A stretch of 64,000 nt of DNA from Closterium sp. NIES-65 (GCA_948144175.1 CANXME010000428.1:1-64000), one strand, 5' to 3'. Shown: positions 1 through 11,590, counted from the stretch's first letter. The notes: generated by a model not told the origin, from the letters alone. Numbers and translations: made by a program.

Positions 1-836
1 CATCTGTGCCTTCTCTCCCGTTGTTCAAAACCCTCCAGGGCGACACATGCTGGTCCATCAGTGCACAGCTGTTCCTCACCACCAGCAACCTCACGGCACT
101 CAATCTCGGCCTTGACTACTCTGAGCCCATCAAGGCGGGCCGCTCTCTGTGCGTCGAGCGCAACGCCACCTTCGCCTTCACTGTGCCTCGGTGCCTACGT
201 TACGGCGTGCTTACAGCACAAGACACGTGTGAACGCCTGCTGCTGGAGGCGGGGAGTGAGGACGACCCAACGGGGGCTGGGAACGTGAACGCTGTGCGCT
301 GGGCTGAGCTGTACCGCAACAATCCCGGCCTCATCTGCTCGAGTGTCATCCCGGTCTCCGCCTCTGCTGTTGGCAGCAACACTGGCGTGCAGGTGAGAGG
401 TGGAGGTGAACTGGGTTGGGGGCGCAAGAGATGGGAGGGAAATGGAGGGAAGATTGGTGGATGGACTAAACGTATACTTGATGGATGTTGGGGCAAGGAG
501 TCATTTCTCATATGCCAGCGTGGTGTTTTTTCCAACTATTTGCCCTTGATTGCCCGTTGAGTGTGTGCCTATCTCTTTCTCTCAATACATGTTTTTTTTT
601 CATTTCTTGTGTTTGTAAATGTCGCCCTTCAGATTTGCCTAAGGGCAGAGTATTGGTCATTCGTCGTTGGCATATGCAAGAAGGGCAGGCAAAAGCCAGT
701 GTCACCATCATTGACATGCTCAGGTGCTTACAGTTTTTATGGTGGAGCTGCCAATGGAGCAATTTCAAAATATTACGTGTACGATGAGAAGAAGTGTGTT
801 GGGAGTGTAGGGTCCAAGTTCATTTGTGTGCCATGA
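1..836 (+). CDS. LysM-domain protein, two exons, 5' end outside the window
   Basis: Probable LysM carbohydrate-binding protein, the kind that binds chitin- or peptidoglycan-like glycans at the cell surface. Exon 1 is open from the window edge to 392. An intron at 393-632 has a CAG|GTGAGA donor and a TTCAG acceptor, and exon 2 (633-836) ends at TGA. Both junctions are phase 0, so the frame is continuous. The first module reads like a LysM (LQGDTCWSISAQLF, then NLTALNLGLDY and a closing LCV). A second, cysteine-bearing module follows (TAQDTCERLL, then LYRNNPGLIC) and continues across the intron. The tail has several cysteines (LTCSG, KKCVGSVGSKFICVP). No transmembrane segment is seen. The apparent first codon at position 6 is a GTG, so the true start and any signal peptide lie upstream. 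The LysM call is fairly safe; the biological role is not known. Confidence 0.7.
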
Positions 837-1089
837 TTAGGAGCTCAGACGGGTATGGAACGGGGACTACATTTGGATTTCGACTTCTCTGATTAGCAGT
901 GTAGCCTTTTCAGAAACCCTGATTATCAGCCTACGTTGTTGAGGTTACTTTTAATCATGTGCAACCACTGCTAAATATATATATATATAAATATTTAATA
1001 AAAATCGAATGTGGTTCAATGCGATTCAATGCGATCGGATGTTATTATGCGCGTCAACTCCCTGCCGCTGACTGAAGCCAGGGTCAGGG
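837..1089. other. Short intergenic stretch between the LysM and RDR-like genes
   Basis: No coding sequence is recognised. It holds an AT-dinucleotide run near 974-1000, which may be part of the LysM 3' region, and a short retrotransposon-identical patch described separately. The RDR-like coding sequence on the other strand stops abruptly at its right edge. Confidence 0.5.
1053..1080 (-). repeat. 28-bp patch identical to copia reverse transcriptase DNA
   Basis: The plus-strand sequence here matches 37153-37180, inside the reverse transcriptase gene of element C, without mismatch over 28 bases. In the copia sense direction it reads GGCTTCAGTCAGCGG onward, coding the GFSQRQG stretch of reverse transcriptase. 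It lies about 10 bp from where the RDR-like homology ends. It may be a remnant of retroelement DNA captured at the break. Confidence 0.55.
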
Positions 1090-3804
1090 TCAGGGTGACA
1101 GGGTCTTTAGGCCCTCGTCCGTGAAGGTGACGCGCAGGAAGTGGTGCGCGTGGGGGCGGTAGTGCGTGAGCACGCGGTTGGTCAGCTCCACGCCCGGCAA
1201 GCAGCACTGCGCGCCCAGCGGTGTGATGAGCAGCCGGAACACCACCACGTGGTTCGCTGGTAGCCTCCACGGCCACGTGCTGCTCTCCCCTTCGCTCGCT
1301 TCCCCTGCCTTCTCCTCCGTGTCTCGTTGTTCCTGCTGCGACTGCGGCTGCAGTTCCAACTCTCCCATAACTGACCCTTGCTGCTCTGCTCCCCTCTCAC
1401 TCTGGTGCTCACGCGTCCCTTCTGGTTCCTTGGCTCGCCCCGTATCGGTGCCTCCTCGCGTCTGCAGCCTACCGTGGTGGCGCATGGCGCGGACGATCTG
1501 GCAGAACTTCCTGGCGGGGTCGAATTCAGGGCGGGAGAAGCGGAGGAACTCCATCAGCACCGCCACGGCAGCGGGCACAGGCTCGTACGCCGGAGTGCGG
1601 TACAAGGAGGCAGTCACGGCAGTGGGGGGGATTGTGCCTTGCTGTACCAGCGCTGTGAGCAGGTACAGCACTGGAAAGGCCAGCACAGCTGGCACTGCAG
1701 ACCCCTTGCTGCCGCCACTGCTGCTGGTGGTAGTTTTGGTGTTGGTGCTGTCAGCTGGGGTGGTGACGGCACGGTGGTATTGGGGAGCGAGGACGGGTCG
1801 AGAGAGATGAAAAGGATGAGGTTGATGGGCGGGGCGGCAGCATAGTGGGCGGTGATGGCGACGCGCGGTGGGTTGCCCAGGTAGCGTGCTCTGAGGTGCA
1901 GCAATGCAGTGCGCATGTGCTCTGCTATGCGCCTCACATGGATGCCATGCCGCACCGACACTGACACCTGCATCACCGACGCCGCTCCCAACACCCCTCC
2001 ACTCCACACCCGCCCCTTCCACCCACTCACGCCACGGCCTCCACTGCTACCAGGCCCACTGTCCCACCGCCTCGCACCAGCACCTCCCCTTCCATCATCC
2101 CCAACGCCCACACACGCGCCTGCTGCTGCGCTTGTACAAGCGCCCGCCCTCGCCCCCGCGGGGAGGAAGTGCTCGTCAGTGGTTCGGGTCCACGGGTCGC
2201 CATCATCAGGGAACCATCTGTCGGGCTCCAGCTGCCACACGTCGTCGTCACATGCACGTGAGAACACGGCAGGCGGCACAAAGAGCAGCAGCAGCAGCAA
2301 GGAGGTGAGGCCGGGCCCGTCTGTGTCGCGGGGGGTGCCGTCCTTGGTGCCCCACAGGCGCACGTCCCGCATGCGCCACTCCAGCTTGTACTCCACTCGC
2401 TGGAACGCCAGGGGGATGGACGTCAGGGAGCCACCACAGAGCGCTGCACCTGCATCCTCCCTTGCACCCCCCTCTCCTGCCGCGCGGCCTCCCCACCCTA
2501 CACCACCCCTCCCCCGCTCACCCGCCTTTGCCTGCACCACCACACGCACGCGCCTCTTCAGAAAGTCAAACTCCACGCAGCAGCTCTCGGGCTTGGAGCG
2601 TCACGTCAGCGCCAGCTGGCCGGGCTGGTGGATGAAGCCGAGGTGCACATTGGCGTGGGAGAGCAGCCCCTCAGGCTCGCGGCGCTGCTCCATGGTGCAC
2701 TGCAGTGCCAGCTGCTGCCCTTTCAGCACCAGCGCCTCCTCCCTCGCCATCAAAAACTCCGCCACCTCTGCTGTGAGGAAGTCTGCGTACCCATACCCTG
2801 CCGACACCCACTCCTCCCGGTACCCGCGTCCCCCCCACCACTGCTCTCTCCCCTGCGCCTGCTGCCCCCCCTGTGCTGGCTGCGCTTGCTGTGGCTCTGC
2901 CAGCGGGCAGGGCGCGGATGCGGGTGTACCCCTTGATCTTCACGCGGTCCACAATCACGCCCAGTGTGTCTCGCACAAACGTCGCCACTGTCTCCGCGGA
3001 GGTGTCCGATGGAATGCGGTCGATGCGGATCTGAGCCTTCGGCCTGCGACTGCTGGGCCTTTGACCGCCGCCCCTGCCACTGCTGCCTCTGTTGCGAACC
3101 CCGCTGTTAACAGCAGCACTGCTGTTACTCTTGCTGCCACTTGCGGTGGTGGGTCCAGTGGTGTTGGAGGGTAGCTAGGCAGCAGAAGCAGCAGCAATAG
3201 ACGAGCCAGCATCGCTCTTCCCGCCCTCCCCCTCACCAGCACCAGCGCCACCATGCACAGCAAGCCCGGGGTTGCGCAGGGCAGCAGGCCCGGCCATGGC
3301 GTGAACATCAGCAGTGAACGCCGCAGCAGCACTGGGGCCAATGAGAGCGGCGTCCAGGTGGCTCACATGCGCGCTGCTGCCCCTGCCCGTGTTCGTGCTC
3401 GTGCTAGCAGAGCTGCTGCCCCGCGGGGAAATCATGGCGCCCACATGAGGGCCACCCGCGAACTCCACACTCGCGCTGCTCTCACTCCCTCTCCGCCACC
3501 TCCCGCTGCCGCCCTCCCTACCCCTGGAGTCATGCCTATGCTCATATCTATCCTCGTGCCTATTCTCATGCCTATTTTCATAACTATTCCCATGCCTATT
3601 CACGTACCTATTCTCGTGTCGACGCTCGTGCCCCTGCCTCTCCCGCTCTCTCGGCGCAAGCGACTCCCCGGGACCACGCCCATGGACGCTGCTGCTGGGC
3701 TCGCGGAGAAGGGCGGAGCTGGTATTTGCGCCAGTAGGACCTGCGACAGCGGGCGCCGCGCGTTGGGAAGGAAACGCGCAATCCATGCTCTCTGTGGCCG
3801 GCAC
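1090..3804 (-). pseudogene. RNA-dependent RNA polymerase (RDR family), N-terminal part, broken
   Basis: RDR enzymes make double-stranded RNA for small-RNA silencing. Read from 3804 downward: an Arg/Ser-rich N-terminus; an RRM-like stretch (QIRIDRIPSDTSAETV, then FVRDTLGVIVDRVKIKGY, near 3030-2910); GLLSHANVHLGF near 2650; VEYKLEWRMRDVRLWG near 2370; DDDVWQLEPDRWFP and PWTRTTDEHFLP near 2220-2160; a region resembling the FEILFKVNSLVQ block near 1650; and VELTNRVLTHYRPHAHHFLRVTF near 1190-1110, matching the block before the catalytic core. Introns are implied but only partly resolved; one lies near 2520-2440. Two stops interrupt otherwise continuous frames: TAG at 3177-3175 and TGA at 2603-2601. 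Homology ends at 1090, so the catalytic DxDGD half is missing. The family call rests on several blocks in order. Exon limits are approximate. Confidence 0.75.
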
Positions 3805-4214
3805 GGTTGCAGCCAGGTGATGGAAGATACAGAGGAGAGGTGGGAGGAGTGGAAAGGGAAGAAGCGCTCGGGTTCTGTTGACATGGTCGCGATGGGTGCA
3901 CGTGAGCAGTCACAGAGAGGCGACGAAAAAAAGTTGGGGTGGCATGGGGGAAGAGGAGGCGAGGATGGAGCGAGGAGCAGGGAGAGGAATGTGGCAGGCA
4001 AGCCAGTGAATCAGTTCAAAGGGGAATTTGCTGGTCAGCAGTTGCAGCAGCAGGATGATTAGGAGAAAGAGAGCTTGACGAACGAGGCACACCAGTAGCA
4101 CATTTAGCACTGGTATCTTCCCCGAACTGCTCACTTTCTCCAAGGAAGCCACCTTGATGGTTGTACCCGCCCTTAGCTCAGCTTGCTCAACGGTCACGTC
4201 GGAAAAAAAAAAAA

Positions 4215-4255
<41 letters not shown>

Positions 4256-5292
4256 TGACCAGCAGCCATGAAACGAACTTGCTGCTTCCGATTTGGCAAT
4301 TCTTGCTCCACCACCTTAACCCATCTTGACCTCTCTATGGACAACGTGCCGCACACAGCAGACAGCAGTTGGGCAGGTGGGACTGAAACAAACGGTTGAA
4401 AACAGATAAGAGAAGCTCGTCAGGAGCAAGAGTGAGAGATATGTCCATGTGTGATGCAATCCGCTCAATCCCGAAGCTATTGTTATTCAAACGACCGTCA
4501 TCTGTGACGCACCCTGCGGTCTCGCCACATTCGTACGACCGTCAGATCCACAGCTCGTCGGACCAACTGGGATTCGAGAGTATTCCGGTAATTGATGTCG
4601 GTTGCTGCAAAAATCTTCTCGAATTCGCTAAAGCCAGCCAATAGTACCTTCACTCATTTTCATATTCGCGAGGCGGAAAGGCTGGTCGGAACACTCTCCC
4701 GATAGATTACTTGACTCTAACAAGACTGTGATCGCTAAGTAAGCTGTGATCGTGATCAATGAAATATTATCAGGCCAAACATGCGACGCTTTCCGATTCA
4801 TACGACGCTATGCGACGTGTTCCCAATGCCCGTGCCATGCGAGGCTTCTGCAATTGTGACCATCGTTCTCTACATCCAATCATGCTCAGTCGTATGGGAT
4901 AGATAGAGTGCTTGACGAACATGCTTATCGCATAAGACGCTGCCCGCCATCCTAGGACCGCCGATGCGTCGCCTGAAGACATTGAATGCTACCATGGAAT
5001 CGGTGACCATGTCCAATCAGAAATGTGACTGGACAAGCACAATCAGACCGTCCGTTTCTGATGAAGTCTAATCGGGTGTACAGTAATACTCGACGATGTG
5101 TCTGTTGATGTAAACTGTCGTCTCGCGACGACCTAGAGTCGATGTTGCCATGGCCGAAAAGCGAATGCCTGATGAGATTTGTCCCCTCCTCGCTCTTTCA
5201 TTCGGTGGCAGCCCCAAAACAACCCAATTATATACACACGGGTGACGTCATCACATGCCGCCCCGCCCCGCCTGGCACAAAGGGAATTGAGG
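3805..5292. other. No confident gene; RDR 5' flank and intergenic DNA
   Basis: Apart from a poly-A/(CA)n microsatellite I see no family match or convincing exon. The part just right of 3805 may contain the promoter or first exon of the RDR-like gene. Longer open stretches, such as 5133-5672 on the minus strand, have arbitrary composition and I do not call them genes. Confidence 0.4.
4203..4251. repeat. Poly-A followed by (CA)n microsatellite
   Basis: About 16 A residues (4203-4218) run directly into about 16 CA dinucleotides up to 4251. It looks like a simple repeat, possibly seeded by an A-rich tract. It lies upstream of the RDR-like gene in that gene's sense. Confidence 0.9.
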
Positions 5293-5390
5293 CAAAACGA
5301 AAAAACCCTACGAATCCCTCCGGGCCCCCAGAAATTCCCGGCTGACCAGGCCAAAAAACCCTCCGAAACCCGCGGGTTCAATGTCGTATT
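5293..5390. repeat. CCCTCCG-rich block, possible left subterminal repeat of the YR element
   Basis: This block carries AAAACGAAAA, AATCCCTCCG, CCCTCCGAAACCCG and a CCCGCGGG palindrome. Very similar words (AAAACGAAAATCCCTCCG, GAAAACCCG) recur at 10160-10230, on the other side of the tyrosine-recombinase gene. The pair may mark the subterminal parts of one element of roughly 4.9 kb. No exact ends or target duplication could be assigned. Confidence 0.3.
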
Positions 5391-6162
5391 CTTATTCTCA
5401 TATATATGTCGGCTGAACTGTTGCAATTTCGGGGACATTTGTCGAACAGTGCTCGACGGACATTGGCCAATCGCCGTCGAGCACCGTGCACCCCCGACAA
5501 CACTTTTTACACCCGGTGGCATGTCGCCCACACGGTGGCGCTGACGGTCGACGGTTGCGAAATACCAACTGTCACAATCAACAGAGACGTCAACTGCGGC
5601 CGACCTGTCGCCTCGTCGGTCGACCGAACTGTCGCTGTCGGATGGGCGACGGGTTACGTCTGTCGGAGTCAAACGTTCACGTCAACTGCTGACTGCCACG
5701 TCAAATGTCTCAGTCTCCACCGGGAGCAACATCAGCCCAAGGTCACTGTATAAACCTGAATTCATAGTAGAAGCACCACACTTTCCTCAGCAGGCCAGGA
5801 TTTAGGGAGAACTGCTAGCCTTCGGTGGGCATTGATGGAGACCGATCCGTCGACGACAGCGCCTTCCCGGCAGGCGGACGTAGGACGGATACCTGTCGAA
5901 TTGGAGTCCATCTCGACACCACCCCCTTCGTCGTCTGGAGCCACGCCGGTTTCTTCCGCGCCCCCTTCGACGACGCGTGCCATACCGGAGGTGGCAGCGC
6001 CCACCTCGACATCGCGAGCCATACCGGTAGTAATACAGCCGGTTGTTACGGACCAGCGTTCGACGGGTATTCCGGTCACTGTTGAAGTGGGTGGTGCACA
6101 GACCGAATTCCCTTCGACAGGTCAATCCATACCTGTTGTCGTAGAACCCATCTCGACAACAA
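5391..6162 (+). other. Leader region of the YR element with a Pro/Ser/Thr-rich open stretch
   Basis: An open frame from 5832 to 6356 encodes a low-complexity P/S/T/R-rich chain. Its frame is offset by one from the recombinase frame that follows. It could be the N-terminal tail of the recombinase with a frameshift, or non-coding. 5391-5831 has no recognisable feature beyond many TCGAC words. Confidence 0.3.
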
Positions 6163-8475
6163 ATGCCTCCTTTACACACGAGGCTCCTGCTCACCGTGCA
6201 CCATCGTCGACAGCCCACCGCTCGACGGAACCTTCAGCTGGTGCACCGACCTCGACAGGTGGGCGACGTAGGAGAGCGAGGGCTGTTCCGCCTGAGGTTC
6301 GCCAACCACCCCCTGCCGGACACATCCGCTTCTCGAGCCGGCCCCGCCGCTCCTAGGCGCACTTCGACGAGACCAAGCAGAGAGGACTTAGCCAGGAACG
6401 TCCCTGAAGCGACGGACGATGACGATGTTTGGACGGGAGAACAGCAGGAGGCGGACGATGTCGAACCGCCAGACCCTCTGCGGCCTGCTGCGGCAAATAT
6501 CTCAGAGGAGGATGCCGCGCACATTCTCGGCGACCAACTGGGCGCAGACAATCCGTACTTGGCGACCGGAACACTTAAAAGCAGGATTCTCCGGTGTGAG
6601 GTTCCGCTGCTGGGAGTTGACCAGGATTCCACACGGCCGAACTATGTCTCTGGAAGCATGCACTACAAAGCTTGGGCCTGTAAAATTCTGGCACCCGAGG
6701 GAAGCAACGGAGTGCCTAAAGAGGAGCAGGTGATCTACGAGGACGAGATCGGTAGGGAGATCGGCGACGATATGGGGCCGAGATGGAGGGAGGCGCTGCG
6801 TAACGAGGAGCACCTGCATGGGCCGAAAATAACAAAGTGGCGCTTGCGCGCGTACGTCGAATACATGTCGAGTGAAACCGACCAACAGGTGGCTTCGTTG
6901 GACACAGGCCGGACCAGAGTCGCTGGAAGGAAGGCGAAAAAAAGCACCCCTCCGATGATGCTGGCGCGCCTTACTGCCCTGACGTGCTTCTGCAGAGTAG
7001 AGGCCATACTCTTCGACGAGCCACTAACGAAACCCTTGGACGACATCACCGAGGCCCGGCAGCTTCTTGCGGTCAAGCTGTGGTAGCTGCACGACTTTCA
7101 GTTCGAGTAAGTAGGCTGCCATACACCGGACTCTAAAACTTTTCACTCAAATTCTCACCCAACTACTCGCTGTATCTGCCCACTCAATGCAGGCAGTGCG
7201 TCGATCCACACTGGGGCTCGCTCGACGATGTTTACATGGAGGAGCAGTTCCGCATTCTCGTTTCAGACATCTTGCCGTACTAGGCCAAGGAGTACTTTCG
7301 GGAGTCGATGAGTTACCCCAGTCAGTCGCTGTGGAGGGCCTTGGCCGTGAGGGTGATGATCCTGATGGCGCATCACATGCTGGGCAGGGGGATAAGCATC
7401 CGCGAGATCCGCTACTGCAATATGTTCACTCACGTCCTTCCGCCCATCACGAACAGCAAGGGGGAATCGTCTATCCACGTTCTCGTGGTCGCCTATCGCA
7501 ACTCGAAGACCATCAAAGACAACAAGCTCGGCCACCTATACCTGACTCGACACATGGACTTCCGGCAGTGCGACTTCGGAGCAGTGTTCATGTGGATACA
7601 TTTCATTTTCGACCTTGTGCCGCTCTACTACAACAACGATAAGATCGTGCCCCCCTTGGATTTCACCAACCCGGAAAATTGGTCAAAGAAGCACCTGTTC
7701 TTCGCCCTCTTCGACAAAGACAAGACCGAGTTGCCGTACGCGACTCATGCCAAATGGGTTACCTGGGCGATGAAAAGCGCGGAGTGGATCCTGTCGAAAG
7801 TCACACATATCTTTCGACGGTCTGCGGCACAGATCCTCGCCGACAAAAACTGTGAACTCGACAACATCGCGCAGCTGGGTCAATGGGACATGAACGAGAT
7901 GCGCAGGTCATACGTCACAGGCATCCCGCGCGGGGCCATCCAGCTGCAAGCGGGTTTCACGACGGAACCGGGTGACTATTACCTTGGAAGATCGAAGAGC
8001 GAAGTACCCGCGAAGGTCTTGAAGGCTATCGAGGAGCACATATTTCCAGAGGCGGAGCAGTGGCTCGACGAGGTATGGATGCGTCGAGCGCATAGCGTGA
8101 TCATCGAATGCAAGTTTTGCCCATCTATCTCTCAATGTCACCACGTTTGTTCTTGTTCAGGCGATGGAATGGAACAACGAGCAGGACAAGGAGCATATGT
8201 TCTTCGCAGCGAAAAGTTTCTTGAAGGCCCTGCAAGCCGTCCGAATGCCCATCGCCGAGGATCTTGCGATGTACTACGTCCATTGTGACGACCACCCCTT
8301 CGACGGAGTGACTGTTTGCGACTGTGAGCGTCACCCTTATGTACAGATGTCCGGTTTGTGCAAGGACATGGATTTCCAAAAATGGGCGCTTGACGTGTAC
8401 CCACTCGACAAATACGTCATCGAGATGCGGACCAACCCCACGCTGTCGAAAGCTTCGGTAAGATGGCCCTTCTAA
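6163..8475 (+). pseudogene. Tyrosine recombinase of Crypton / Ndc10 type, three exons, broken by TAG codons
   Basis: Such enzymes cut and rejoin DNA through a tyrosine and mobilise Crypton elements; fungal Ndc10 is a relative. Exon 1 ends at 7106 (TTCGA|GTAAGT), exon 2 is 7193-8072 (ends GACGAG|GTATGG), and exon 3 starts at 8161 and is open to 8475. The splice phases agree (2/2, then 0/0). Before the intron lies an acidic/basic N-terminal domain (TRPNYVSGSMHYKAW onward). Exon 2 has RNSKTIKDNKLGHLYLTRH, like the SKTNxxGR...RH block of Cryptons; then THIFRRSAAQ with His at 7806 and Arg at 7815 (HxxR); then LGQWDMNEMRRSYV with the presumed nucleophile Tyr at 7911; then IQLQAGF and DYYLGRS, as in Ndc10-type proteins. 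TAG at 7084-7086 and 7281-7283 breaks the frame. The start is uncertain, and a GTAAGA near 8460 may lead to a further exon. Confidence 0.7.
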
Positions 8476-8659
8476 GAAGGCTGTAGGATGAAGTCGTCCC
8501 ATTTCGACAGAATCCGGCGCACCCCATGCACGACACGAGCTGCCGCGCCGTTTTGATAGGGGCTCGACAAGGCCGTCGTCGTCTGCAATGGGTACAAAAC
8601 ATACGTAAGCGACAAAACACATGCTCGACGAAAACGCTGTTGGTCTAAGGAGAGCTTAC

Positions 8660-9526
8660 CAGATGGTCGAAATCCTCGTTCAACTCCAGACGAAGGTCCA
8701 TCACCTTCAACACTTCTTGGTCGTCCTCGGTCAGAGCCTGGTGGGTCATCGCGTACTCGGTGCGAAGCTGCTTCTTCATCCACCTGCGACGCAGAGGACA
8801 GAAGAGTAAGATTGTCGAGAACAGCAGCTCGACAGCAGGGTTGCAAAGCTGTCACTCACACGAAAACTTCTTGCGCCAGAGAAGATTGGTGGTTCATATC
8901 GGGAAACTTGTCTTTCGAATCGAAGTGCATCATTCCAGTTCGACTGCCACGGTGCCTCGGAGCCAGCAGATCATCGGGGCGCGATACCACAAACAGGCTC
9001 GAGTGGGAGAACGGAGGCACACTCAGTCTGCATGCACAGCCAATGCACGTGAGAACGGGTTCAGGGCTAAAGACGGAGCACGCAAGGCGACGGGAGAGTG
9101 TCGAACTCATGGTGTTCGCAGCAGAACGAAAACCACTTGCTTGCCGAGGAGGCCGTCGAGGTGGTTGTTCGCAAAAGCGACCGGGGTGGGACGGGCCATC
9201 TCTTCAAGCGCACGCGGCGGAGTCACGATCGACACCTTGGGGAACTGCTCGACGGAGAGCAGCTCATGACAGAACAGGCTGCATGGAAAGCTAAGTCAAC
9301 ATCAGCGATTGGTAAACCGAAACATGGCAAACCGAAAATGTTCGACAGGACACGTACACGATGCCCGCGACCATCATGCTCTCGTTGAACTCCCCTTTCG
9401 GCGCCTCTCTAATCGCATTCAGCTGGTCCTCGAACACCTCCACCTCGACCCCGCCTGCACTAAGGATGAGGCCGCGTCGAACCGTGGCCTCGTTCATGAC
9501 GGGTACGGAGGCGGGGCCCGTAGCCA
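8660..9526 (-). CDS. Possible spliced gene of unknown function, convergent to the recombinase
   Basis: Several exon-like stretches occur on the minus strand. An ATG at 9526 opens MATGPASVPVMNEATV and runs to about 9358. An acceptor CATGCAG near 9280 leads into LFCHELLSVEQFPKV and LEEMARPTPVAFANNH. Another open piece (9110-8858) ends at a GTGAGT donor after SLAQEVFV. A last piece, MKKQLRTEYAMTHQAL to NEDFDHL, meets GTAAGC near 8660. Internal joins between the second and third pieces do not resolve to one frame. I recognise no family. It could be a second gene of the Crypton-like element or a host gene. Confidence 0.3.
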
Positions 9527-10172
9527 TGTCTGTTCTAGCAGTGGAGAGGGCGGACGCGCAGGGGAGTTGGGAACTAGCAAGGACTAGGAAGTAGGGAAGC
9601 AAAAATCGGAAACAGCAACAAAATGAGACCGGACGCAGGGTATTAGCTGTTTGCCATCTCTCCCACAGCGACGGACCAGGGGGGTTCAAGGGCGAGGAGG
9701 CAGGGCGCGTTCCGAGACGTGGGAGGAGGAGGGAGGCCGGCGGGGCCCCATTGGCCTCGACGTGAAACCTTGTCGTTGGGGTGGGCAGCCTTGCATGCAG
9801 CCGAAAGGCCCCTTCCAAGGTTCGGGAGGGGGCCTTCGACACGTCGCCAAGATCAAGCGGCTTGAACAAAACGGGCCCGTCTAGGGCGAGAGCGGTGGAG
9901 CGCAGCGCAGATGGGCGTCGCTTTCGTCTGGCCGGCGAAATATCGCGGACTGGTTCCGTCGGCGAGGCGTCGCTCGGGGAGGGACGGGTGGGTTACCTGA
10001 CGGAACCCGTCGACGAACTGAGCGGGGGGTTGGGCTCGGTTTGGGAGGGGGACCACTGCCAGCTCGAGGGCGCAGGCTGCTGGCGCCAGCTGGGGGTGCC
10101 GGTTTTCGGGCGGGAGGGGGGGGGTGGCTCCCGCCCCTCGCGTGCCCCGCTAGGCGACTGCGGGAAAACGAA

Positions 10173-10222
10173 AATCCCTCCGAGGAAAACCCGCAGGGGC
10201 GAACGGGTTTTCGCGGAGGGAT
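10173..10222. repeat. Near-perfect inverted repeat (hairpin)
   Basis: Arms AATCCCTCCGAGGAAAACCCG (10173-10193) and CGGGTTTTCGCGGAGGGATT (10203-10222) pair almost fully, leaving a loop of about 9-10 bases. The same words occur at 5318-5380. It may be the right subterminal structure of the recombinase-carrying element. Confidence 0.6.
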
Positions 10223-11489
10223 TCGGGCGATGTCTTCCCAGATTCACCCCCAGTTACAAACCAGCAACTTCCGCCTCCAATCAAATTCGATCTTTCGCTG
10301 CTTCCGAGATGTAACCGCAAGCATTCTCACACTGTCGTTACCTGCTGTTACGTTTCGCCAGGCTCGCCAAGTTCCCTGGAGAAAGTTCTTTTGATGCAGA
10401 GCAGCAGCAGGCTAGCTAGCTGTCCTGTCACGTCAGCAATAACAGAAATCCGTTAGGCGAGACTGCCTGGCACAGAATTCGCGTAGACTTCCAGCTAGTC
10501 TCACTGCATACATCAGCGATACGTCAGACATCCTCCTAACTAAACTCTTCTGGCGTTCCAAAGAGCAGCACATCTGCTGCCTTGATCCTGATTGCGTTTC
10601 CAAATATCCCCAGCTATGAGTGCGGCGGCTAGTATGGCTAGACTGGCAGCGCACCGACGGCCGGAAAGCTTTCCGAGTCGTCACCGAAATCCGCCTTTGA
10701 ATTTTGAATAATAATGAATTGGAACATTCGAGGCTTACAGAGCCACACTGGAAAGACGGGCCGCGGATTTCAAAGGTGGATGGTTCTTAGCTCGTGGTGC
10801 TTCCGCGACCGATAGTGAAGCCTTAGGTTCCGCAGAAATTGGAAAACCACGCGATGCTGGCGAGAGCAGCGGCCTTGTGCAAGCAGAGAGGAGAGGGAAA
10901 AGGATCGGCGGGGGCACCATGCGTTGCGGCAGGCGGCGAGACGGGCGGGGACACATCAACATCGGCGGCGTTGGTGGTAGCAGTGGCGGCACCGGGGAGC
11001 CGGGGGAGGAGGGCGAGGGGCCGGTGAAGGGGGGTTGCTGGTGGGGCTGGCGGGCGATTGACATACTCGAAGTCTCCAAGTGAGACACTAGGGGTGGATA
11101 CGCGAGCGAGATTCACTCAAAGGTCTGGTGGGGCGAAAGGCGCCGAGAGGTGTGGAAGACATTTACACTTTCGGTGACGCAGTGAATTCTACGAGCGATG
11201 ACTCTGCTCCGTACCCTGCGCCAGTGGTGCCTACGACGACAACACAATTAGAAATGAAGCGGAAGAGCTTAGATGAAGGGTACGGGAATAAAACGGAGTC
11301 TCACACAGTCCTTCATTCACACAGTCCTTTCTCACACGGTCTCACACCCCTAAACTGGCGGTGAAGAGGGGGTGGAGAGGGGTTGAGCGAAGGGAGGGTG
11401 AGGCAAGGGGGACCGAGAGGAAAGGGAGTTGAAAAGGGGGCCGATGTGAAAGGTTGTGTGCGAGAGGATGGGGCAGAGAGGATGCGCGG

Positions 11490-11590
11490 GGAAGGATGCA
11501 CGCCAGGGGATGCGCAGGGGGGGGATGCGCAGGGGGGGAATGCGCGGGGGGGGAATGCGCGGGGGGGGATGCACGTGGGGGCCATGAGCA
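11490..11590. repeat. G-rich minisatellite
   Basis: A unit of about 15-16 bases, GGGGATGCGCAGGGG with variants GAATGCGCGGGG, is repeated roughly six times. The runs of seven to eight G on the plus strand could form G-quadruplexes. Confidence 0.75.

Noticed and set aside
5133-5672. 179-codon minus-strand open frame
   Set aside because: No recognisable motif, arbitrary composition, and overlaps the CCCTCCG-rich block that looks like element DNA.
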